DNA from: Kiritimatiellales bacterium
Lineage (GTDB): Bacteria > Verrucomicrobiota > Kiritimatiellia > Kiritimatiellales > Pontiellaceae
DNA: 12,051 nt
Assembly: GCA_021734595.1 (NCBI GenBank)
Contig: JAIPIO010000107.1
Location: forward strand, 1 to 12,051
Reading direction: 5' to 3'
In this document: in pieces, positions 6,923 to 12,051 of the stretch
How the letters are laid out: each line of letters begins with the position of its first letter
Numbering within the stretch: position 1 is the stretch's first letter
Program-made: the position numbers and the translations under genes
Notes under the pieces: generated by a model
Told to the model about the DNA's origin: nothing
Database searches by the model: none
The model's input: only the letters and a program-made list of their open reading frames with translations

Positions 6923-7021
6923 TTCCAATGATCGGAAAACGCGGATCCAGTCATTGGAGAATAGCGGTTTAACCATTCCAACGGTTGGAAGACGAAGGTG
7001 GAAAACTTCCAGCCACTGGAA
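6923..7021. repeat. Cluster B: four phased TTCCA-N5-TGGAA palindromes
   Basis: Four copies follow the ilvN stop: 6923-6937 (one mismatch, CGGAA right arm), 6945-6959 (mismatches at both end bases), 6976-6990 (TTCCAA-CGG-TTGGAA, perfect) and 7007-7021 (TTCCAG-CCA-CTGGAA, perfect). Centres at 6930, 6952, 6983 and 7014 are 22, 31 and 31 bp apart, the same spacing classes as cluster A. The arms are conserved while the 3-base centre varies. The last copy touches the terminator stem at 7021. Confidence 0.85.
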
Positions 7022-7048
7022 AAAGGGCAGGGCAGCCTGCCCTTTTTT
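7021..7048. terminator. Strong intrinsic terminator between convergent genes
   Basis: An 11-bp perfect stem (7021-7031 with 7036-7046; GGGCAGG core) closes a GCAG loop. On the plus strand six T (7043-7048) follow the GC core, ending ilvBN. On the minus strand the complement of 7020-7024 gives five T, so it may also stop the convergent gene, whose TAA stop (7047-7049) lies at its edge. Termination should be stronger for the plus strand. Confidence 0.9.
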
Positions 7049-8687
7049 AATTCAGTGATTTCTTGTTGCGATGCCGCGTATAGCGCTCGTCCGTGCCTAG
7101 GTTTACCGGGAAGCCGACTATGGTGATCAGTTCGTACATCAGATCGCGCAGGTGGTCGCCGCTGCCGCTGGCAAGGATAATGAGATCCTTCTGTCCGGGG
7201 GTCAGCTCCCCGGCATAACCACACAGGATCATTTCGATCGACGCGTTGATGGCGGTCAGCGGTTGCATCAGTTCCTGCGCAATTTCGGCGATTTCGCTGA
7301 GCAGTTCCGTGCGGCTCATCCCTTCTGAATTTCCACCGACCGTTCCGGTGTCGTCATCGGAGCTCTGTATGCGCTTGGCGAGCTTGTCTAGTTTGTCCTT
7401 GGTCGAATCGACAAGCCCGACCATGTTTGAACTGGCATGATCCACCAGCTCTTTAATCAGTCCGTTGTCGGTACCCTCGGACTGCATAAGGTGTTCGAGT
7501 TTTTCCAGCACTAGAGCCAGGGTACCGAGATTGGCGTCGGTCGGAGCAGAGGTGCCTCCCTGGGTGGTGTCCCGGTTGCTCTGGACCACAATGCGGTGCC
7601 AGTCTTTCGGGGGCACCTCGGCATCCGCCAGCACTTCCTGGGCCGCATGCATGCCTTTGGAACGGATATAGGACGCAATCTTTTTTTCGCTCCGCTCAAC
7701 GGCGGCCCGGTGTTCAACATACCGCGTGGCCAGGATTTCCATATCCAGGTTCTCATCCATTTCCCTCACGGCCTGGACAATCTTGCGATCGAGTTCCGGT
7801 TGATCCGGTCCCGCAATGTCCCGCATCTTTTCAAGAATACTCTCTTCCAGCAGCAGCAGGGACTTTTTCAGATCCGCTTTGCCGTCCGCTCCCTTGAACG
7901 CAGGACTCTTCCTAAGTCCCTGGTATGTACGGCGCAGACAACCCAGAATAATGTCGCTGAGTGATTCGCCCGACAGTTCAGAGGTGGTTTGCTGAATGGC
8001 TACGGATTCCATGATCATCTGCCCCAGCTTGTCGGGATCCGCCGCCAGTTCCTTCAGGTCATCTTGAACATCCTCGGCCTCGACCCCGACGTCACCTTTA
8101 ATAAAGGCTACAATCTGTTCCACATGCACGGTCGACGCCCCTCCGCCGGATCCTTCGCCATCGCCGCCCGACATTTCATCATCGAGCACCAGCACACCAC
8201 CGCCAGCCAAGTCGCCTTTGTGTGCCACCGTATGTCCTTCGCGCACGGCTTGATAGACCGATTGCTCGTTTGCGACATGGGACAGACCGGCCGCTTTCAT
8301 GCCAACCCGGAATTCTTCGGCTTCTTTGTTGGCCAGTAGATTCACCAATGTGCGGAACTCATATTCCGATATGCCGGAGGCAATGCGCAGATTGGTGATT
8401 TCCAGATAGGTCAGCCGTTTTTCCAGGCTTTTAAGTAGCGTGCCTTGAATATTGACCGGTTTTTCATCGATGGTCATGACGCCGCTGAATGCGCCGATAT
8501 AGACCTTCTTCCGTTTCAGAAACAGCTTCTGCAGTTCGGCGTAGGTGGCATCGAATGCCTGCTGAAAAGCGGGATGGGTTTCTCCATAGGTTGCGCGGGT
8601 GTTGATGGCCCGGCTTAAAGCCGTAAGTGCCCCCAGCAGCACCTCGTCTTCTATCTGTAGGAAACTTTTTTCATTGTCTTTTGTCAT
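7047..8687 (-). CDS. Unknown signalling-type protein with degenerate HisKA-like end
   Basis: A 546-residue soluble, acidic, largely helical protein; I do not recognise a named family. ATG at 8687 is preceded by GGGGA and a good promoter. An in-frame TTG ten codons upstream (8717) overlaps the predicted -10 region, so is unlikely. Residues 10-120 form a domain with YGETHPAF (34-41), KKVYIGAFSGVMTIDEKPVN (60-79) and then a helical segment. This layout is seen at the N-terminus of some bacterial signalling proteins. A Gly/Asp-rich linker (161-184) follows, then long helical segments (186-350) and VPPKDWHRIVV (358-368). The end (461-525) resembles a histidine-kinase dimerisation hairpin: IAQELMQPLTAI, then a second helix ending HLRDLMYELI. 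The phospho-accepting His is Gln471, and no ATPase domain follows. It is therefore probably a scaffold or pseudo-kinase adaptor, not an enzyme. Confidence 0.8.
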   Translation of the reverse strand: MTKDNEKSFLQIEDEVLLGALTALSRAINTRATYGETHPAFQQAFDATYAELQKLFLKRKKVYIGAFSGVMTIDEKPVNIQGTLLKSLEKRLTYLEITNLRIASGISEYEFRTLVNLLANKEAEEFRVGMKAAGLSHVANEQSVYQAVREGHTVAHKGDLAGGGVLVLDDEMSGGDGEGSGGGASTVHVEQIVAFIKGDVGVEAEDVQDDLKELAADPDKLGQMIMESVAIQQTTSELSGESLSDIILGCLRRTYQGLRKSPAFKGADGKADLKKSLLLLEESILEKMRDIAGPDQPELDRKIVQAVREMDENLDMEILATRYVEHRAAVERSEKKIASYIRSKGMHAAQEVLADAEVPPKDWHRIVVQSNRDTTQGGTSAPTDANLGTLALVLEKLEHLMQSEGTDNGLIKELVDHASSNMVGLVDSTKDKLDKLAKRIQSSDDDTGTVGGNSEGMSRTELLSEIAEIAQELMQPLTAINASIEMILCGYAGELTPGQKDLIILASGSGDHLRDLMYELITIVGFPVNLGTDERYTRHRNKKSLN

Positions 8688-8707
8688 ATCATCCCCAATC
8701 TGCGGGC

Positions 8708-8736
8708 AAGATAGCAAATTGGCGTTTCCTAAGCAA
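8708..8736 (-). promoter_or_regulatory. Putative promoter of the minus-strand gene
   Basis: Read on the minus strand, TTGCTT (complement of 8731-8736) and TATCTT (complement of 8708-8713) are 17 bases apart. This places a start near 8701 and leaves a very short leader before ATG 8687. No equally good promoter is seen on the plus strand of this divergent gap for the ABC gene. Confidence 0.5.
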
Positions 8737-8802
8737 AAAGAAAGTCGATACAGACTGAATTATCTCGTCAGGAGCAGTGGTGTTTTGCAATATCCCAAGC
8801 CT

Positions 8803-9609
8803 ATGAGTGCGCAGACAAAGATACTGGATGTACAGAACCTAGAAATTCATTTTGGCGAAGGGGAAAACCTCGTCAAGGCAGTCGATGGGATCAGTTTTGA
8901 AATCAATGATCGCGAAACGGTGGCGCTGGTGGGCGAAAGCGGCAGTGGCAAGAGTGTCAGTGCCTTGGCGCTGGCAAAGCTGGTTCCGCAACCGCCGGGC
9001 CGCTACGTGGGCGGGACGATTCATTTCAAGGGCGCCGAAATCCTAACCCTCGATGCGTCCAGTCTTCGGAAGCTGCGTGGTAACGAGATTGCCTATATCT
9101 TTCAGGAACCGGCCACTTCGCTGAATCCGGTGTTCAGGGTGGGCTACCAGATTGGCGAGGCGCTGCGCCTGCATCGCAAGGGGGTGGACGTTAAAAGCGA
9201 GGTCCACCGTTTGCTTGATCTTGTTAAAATAAACGAACCGGATCGGGTCGCGAAATGCTATCCCCACGAGCTCAGCGGCGGAATGCAGCAACGGGTGATG
9301 ATTGCCATGGCGCTGGCGTGTGACCCCGACCTGCTCATTGCCGACGAACCGACCACCGCGCTGGATGTGACCGTACAGAAAAGCATCCTTGAACTGCTCA
9401 CCGGTCTGCGGGATGAGTTCGGCCTATCCATTCTGCTGATTACCCATAACTTTGGATTGCTTTCGGGGATTGCCGACCGTGTGTACGTGATGAACCAGGG
9501 CAAGATTGTCGAATCGGGAACGACGGAGCAGGTATTGCGGAATCCGCAGGTGGAATACACCAAGAACCTGATCGCCGCCATTCCGCGCCTGCATCCCGAC
9601 CCGGTTTAG
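8803..9609 (+). CDS. ABC transporter ATP-binding protein, OppD/DppD type
   Basis: Cytoplasmic ATPase of a peptide/nickel-class ABC importer; 268 residues. All nucleotide-binding motifs are present: Walker A GESGSGKS (44-51), Q-loop Gln101 in IFQEPATSLNP, signature LSGGMQQR (157-164), Walker B LLIADE (177-182), D-loop ALD (186-188) and H-loop His215. The FQEPATSLNP stretch and PHELSGGMQQR are hallmarks of the OppD/DppD group. The protein stops soon after VEYTKNLIAAIPRL, so it lacks the C-terminal oligopeptide-family extension usual in about 320-residue OppD. ATG 8803 gives a normal start but has no ribosome site. An in-frame TTG at 8785 lies ten bases after AGGAG (8770-8774) and would add six residues. 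No permease or binding protein is adjacent, so its transporter must be elsewhere or downstream genes have moved. The substrate is unknown. Confidence 0.92.
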   Translation: MSAQTKILDVQNLEIHFGEGENLVKAVDGISFEINDRETVALVGESGSGKSVSALALAKLVPQPPGRYVGGTIHFKGAEILTLDASSLRKLRGNEIAYIFQEPATSLNPVFRVGYQIGEALRLHRKGVDVKSEVHRLLDLVKINEPDRVAKCYPHELSGGMQQRVMIAMALACDPDLLIADEPTTALDVTVQKSILELLTGLRDEFGLSILLITHNFGLLSGIADRVYVMNQGKIVESGTTEQVLRNPQVEYTKNLIAAIPRLHPDPV

Positions 9610-9635
9610 TTTTATTTCAAAAAAGGAGAAATCGA

Positions 9636-10595
9636 ATGACCAAAACAATGCTCGTTGCCGTCGCAGTTATGTTGTCTTTGTACACAAACGCTTTTGAAAA
9701 GTTGGCGTTCGACAAAACCATTCCCTACAAGCAGGTGGCCGGCGCCAAGGAGGCTGCAGGCAACACGCTGACGCTTGAGGTGTTCCTGCCAAAAAACCAT
9801 GATCCGTCCAAGAGGGTGCCCTGCGCGGTCTTCTTTTTTGGCGGCGGCTGGAGCGGCGGGTCAACCTCGCAGTTCCATTTGCAGGCAAAGTATCTGGCAT
9901 CGCGCGGCATGGTGGCAATCTGTGCCGACTACCGCACCAAAAAATCGCACGATGCGCAGCCTTTCCAATGTCTGGAAGACGCCAAGTCGGCCGTTCGTTA
10001 CGTCCGCGCCCACGCCGCGGAGCTGGGGATTGATCCGGACAAAATTGCCGCTGGCGGCGGCTCGGCCGGCGGACATCTCGCGGCGGCCTCGTCGATGTGC
10101 CTTGAAAAGTTCAATGCCCCCACGGACGATATGAACGTCAGTCCTGTCGCCAATGCGCTGCTGCTGTTCAATCCGGTCTATGACAACGGCCCCGAGGGCT
10201 ACGGCCATGAGCGCGTGGCGGAGTACTACAAGGATATCTCGCCCATGCACAACATCCGCTCCGGTACGCCGCCAACCATCGTTTTCTTTGGCGACCATGA
10301 TGTACATGTGCCCGTCGCCACCGTCGAAAAATACAAGGCACTCATGGAACAGGCCGGCAGCCGCTGCGAAACGTTTGTCTATAAGGACCAGACGCACGGT
10401 TTCTTCAACCTGAAAAAAGGCGGCCCGGAAATGTTTATCCAGACCGTCACCGAAATGGATCGTTTCCTCGTCTCGCTCGGTTTCCTGGAAGGTGAACCGA
10501 CCATCAAGGAATGGACTGCTTCCAACACGGCCCAGGAAGCGGCACCAGAAAAGAAACAGTCAAAAAAGAAGAAGCAAAGGAAGAAAAAATCATGA
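9636..10595 (+). CDS. Secreted alpha/beta-hydrolase esterase with poly-Lys tail
   Basis: A 319-residue hydrolase of the esterase/lipase (BD-FAE/Aes-like) group, probably exported: MTKTMLVAVAVMLSLYTNAF is a signal-peptide-like start. The oxyanion-hole motif FGGGW (68-72) replaces the usual HGGGW. The nucleophile elbow is GGSAG with Ser143. The likely acid is Asp222 in GDHDVHVP and the likely base His254 in THGF. These enzymes remove acyl or acetyl groups from polysaccharides or small esters; the substrate here is unknown. AAGGAG (9623-9628) stands seven bases before ATG 9636. The C-terminus is an unusual basic tail (306-319, KKQSKKKKQRKKKS) outside the hydrolase fold. Its codons also provide AAGGAAG, the ribosome site of the sulfatase, which overlaps by ATGA. 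That coupling suggests joint action on a sulfated, acylated glycan. Confidence 0.88.
   Translation: MTKTMLVAVAVMLSLYTNAFEKLAFDKTIPYKQVAGAKEAAGNTLTLEVFLPKNHDPSKRVPCAVFFFGGGWSGGSTSQFHLQAKYLASRGMVAICADYRTKKSHDAQPFQCLEDAKSAVRYVRAHAAELGIDPDKIAAGGGSAGGHLAAASSMCLEKFNAPTDDMNVSPVANALLLFNPVYDNGPEGYGHERVAEYYKDISPMHNIRSGTPPTIVFFGDHDVHVPVATVEKYKALMEQAGSRCETFVYKDQTHGFFNLKKGGPEMFIQTVTEMDRFLVSLGFLEGEPTIKEWTASNTAQEAAPEKKQSKKKKQRKKKS
9963..9977. repeat. Single TTCCA-N5-TGGAA copy inside the esterase gene
   Basis: An exact match to the TTCCA-N5-TGGAA core of the intergenic clusters (6th and 10th bases not complementary), inside codons for PFQCLED. This is a conserved place in the hydrolase family, so it may be coincidence of coding. 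Confidence 0.45.
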
Positions 10596-12051
10596 AACAT
10601 TTTCTGCTGATAGGAACGTTGATGGCCTGTTCGCTCATTGCAACGCAGGCCAAAGCCGACGAACGCCCCAATATCATCTTCATTCTCGTCGATGACATGG
10701 GCTATTCGGACATTGGCTGCTACGGCGGGGAGGTCAATACGCCGAACCTCAACCGGCTGGCGAAAAACGGCATCCGCTTTACGCAGATGCACAACACCTC
10801 CAAGTGCTTCCCGTCGCGCGCCTGTCTGCTGACCGGTGTCTACGCGCAGCAATGCGGAATGGATCGTGGATTCACCGAGGGGATTAAGAACGCGGTAACG
10901 CTTGGCGATGTGGCGCGTACGGCGGGTTACCGCACGCTGGCAGCAGGCAAGCACCATTGTGGGCAAAGTCTCTACGACACCGGCTTCGACCGCTGGTTCG
11001 GGCTGCGCGACGGCGCGAACAACCATTTCAATCCCGGCAACCAGCGGCCGGGCGAACCCAAGCCCGCGCAGAAAAAGCCGGGCAAGCGCGCCTGGTGTAT
11101 TGACGACAAGACCTATACGCCGTACACCCCGCCCGAAAAGGATTTCTACTCCACCGACTACTACACCAAATACGCCATCTCCTATCTGGAGGAGTATAAG
11201 GATGAGGACAAACCATTCTTCCTCTATCTCGCCTACACCGCGCCGCACGATCCGTTGCAGGCCTGGCCGCGCGACATCGCGAAGTATCGCGGGAAATACA
11301 TGGTCGGCTACCAGGCCATCCGCGACGCGCGCTATAAAAGAATGATAGAAATGGGAATCGCCGATCCGAAGATGAAACTCTCCGAACCGGTTTCCAAGGA
11401 TTGGAACTCCCTGTCCGAAGAGAAGAAGGTCGAGGAGGATCTGCGCATGGCGGTCTATGCCGCCATGATCGACTGCGTCGATCAAAACATCGGCAAGTTG
11501 CTGAAAAAGCTCGAGGAACTCGGCAAGCTCGACAACACGCTCATCATGTTCGCGGCCGACAATGGCTGTTCCTCCGAAAATGCGGAAAAAGCTGTCGGCG
11601 GTACCGGCGAAATCGGGTCGATGACCTACTGGGCATCGTTGCAACTGGATTGGGCAAACGTCAGCAATACCCCGTTTCGCTACTACAAGAACTACAGCTA
11701 CGAAGGCGGTATCTGCACCCCGTTCATCGCCTGTTGGCCGAAGGGAATCAAGAATGGCGGCTCGCTTAACCACAGCCCCCGTCACTTCGTCGACGTGATG
11801 GCTACGCTAACTGAGCTTTCCAGGGCGCAATACCCGCAGGAATTCCGCGATCAAAAGATTGTTCCGATGCAGGGCGAAAGCCTCGTGCCCACTTTCCGCG
11901 GATTGGAAACCCCGGAGCGCAAAAAGCCGATCTTCTGGCAGTGGTCGAAAGGCAAGGCTGTCCGGCGCGGCAAATGGAAGGCCGTCGCGAATGGCGGGGA
12001 GTGGGGCCTCTACGACATGGAGGCCGACCGCAACGAAACCACCGACTTGAA
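10592..12051 (+). CDS. Secreted Cys-type sulfatase (arylsulfatase A-like), 3' truncated
   Basis: The first 486 codons of a sulfatase; the gene runs off the right edge. It hydrolyses sulfate esters, probably on polysaccharides, outside the cytoplasm. A signal peptide (MKHFLLIGTLMACSLIATQAKA) ends at an AKA-DE type cleavage site. Cys72 in the C-F-P-S-R motif (72-76) is the residue converted to formylglycine, followed by ACLLTG. Calcium ligands are Asp34, Asp35 (FILVDDMGYSDIGCYG) and Asp323-Asn324 in FAADNG. Lys120 and His122 (GKHHCG, usual GKWHLG) and His219 in APHDPLQ complete the site. YEGGICTPFIACWPKGI and RRGKWKAV further on are typical of the family. The ATG overlaps the esterase stop (ATGA), with AAGGAAG at 10577-10583. 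The maturation enzyme is not in the window. Glycan specificity cannot be read. Confidence 0.95.
   Translation, partial: MKHFLLIGTLMACSLIATQAKADERPNIIFILVDDMGYSDIGCYGGEVNTPNLNRLAKNGIRFTQMHNTSKCFPSRACLLTGVYAQQCGMDRGFTEGIKNAVTLGDVARTAGYRTLAAGKHHCGQSLYDTGFDRWFGLRDGANNHFNPGNQRPGEPKPAQKKPGKRAWCIDDKTYTPYTPPEKDFYSTDYYTKYAISYLEEYKDEDKPFFLYLAYTAPHDPLQAWPRDIAKYRGKYMVGYQAIRDARYKRMIEMGIADPKMKLSEPVSKDWNSLSEEKKVEEDLRMAVYAAMIDCVDQNIGKLLKKLEELGKLDNTLIMFAADNGCSSENAEKAVGGTGEIGSMTYWASLQLDWANVSNTPFRYYKNYSYEGGICTPFIACWPKGIKNGGSLNHSPRHFVDVMATLTELSRAQYPQEFRDQKIVPMQGESLVPTFRGLETPERKKPIFWQWSKGKAVRRGKWKAVANGGEWGLYDMEADRNETTDL
11392..11406. repeat. Single perfect TTCCA-N5-TGGAA palindrome inside the sulfatase gene
   Basis: TTCCAA-GGA-TTGGAA, with 6-bp perfect arms, lies in codons for VSKDWNS in a variable-looking loop of the sulfatase. 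It is identical in design to the intergenic copies and has no neighbour at 21 or 31 bp. Confidence 0.5.

Noticed and set aside
8599..8802. Upstream extension of the ABC ATPase frame
   Set aside because: It overlaps the divergent gene and its promoter, and the peptide does not resemble ABC proteins, which begin near 8803.
10379..11785. Minus-strand open frame of 468 codons under the esterase and sulfatase
   Set aside because: Antisense to a sulfatase with a complete active site; no ribosome site and no family-like motifs.

Overview
The window is a stretch of bacterial chromosome, about 12 kb long and mostly moderately GC-rich. It carries nine protein genes: eight complete and one cut by the right edge. 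I see no tRNA, rRNA, insertion sequence, integrase, phage gene or CRISPR array. The gene content suggests a free-living, amino-acid-prototrophic bacterium with secreted polysaccharide-degrading enzymes. The sulfatase/esterase pair, the protein styles and the intergenic palindromes fit the PVC group, perhaps Kiritimatiellota (Pontiella-like). That taxonomic call is inference from style, not from a marker gene.

Layout. Positions 1-220 hold no gene I can assign. At 221-862 lies a small membrane protein with a split lipoyl/HlyD-like domain and a membrane segment at each end. A good sigma70-type promoter (905-932) then starts a tight information-processing operon: an HU-family nucleoid protein (1000-1281), histidyl-tRNA synthetase hisS (1295-2542) and aspartyl-tRNA synthetase aspS (2599-4395). 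It closes with an intrinsic terminator (4416-4443). After an AT-rich gap comes the two-gene acetolactate synthase operon ilvB-ilvN (4677-6919), the first common step of branched-chain amino acid synthesis.

An 11-bp perfect stem at 7021-7046 separates ilvN from a convergent minus-strand gene (7047-8687). That gene encodes a 546-residue protein of unknown function ending in a HisKA-like helical hairpin whose usual phospho-accepting His is Gln. Divergent from it is an orphan OppD/DppD-type ABC ATPase (8803-9609). Next come a secreted alpha/beta-hydrolase esterase with a poly-lysine tail (9636-10595) and a secreted Cys-type sulfatase (10592 to the edge). These two overlap by ATGA and probably act together on sulfated, esterified polysaccharides.

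The most unusual signal is a 15-bp palindrome, TTCCA-N5-TGGAA. It forms two intergenic clusters, hisS/aspS (2515-2581) and after ilvN (6923-7021). Copy centres are 21-22 or 31 bp apart, close to two and three helical turns. Exact single copies also occur inside the esterase and sulfatase genes, and degenerate copies with the same 21-bp spacing lie inside hisS. This looks like a phased binding site or a genome-wide repeat family rather than terminators.
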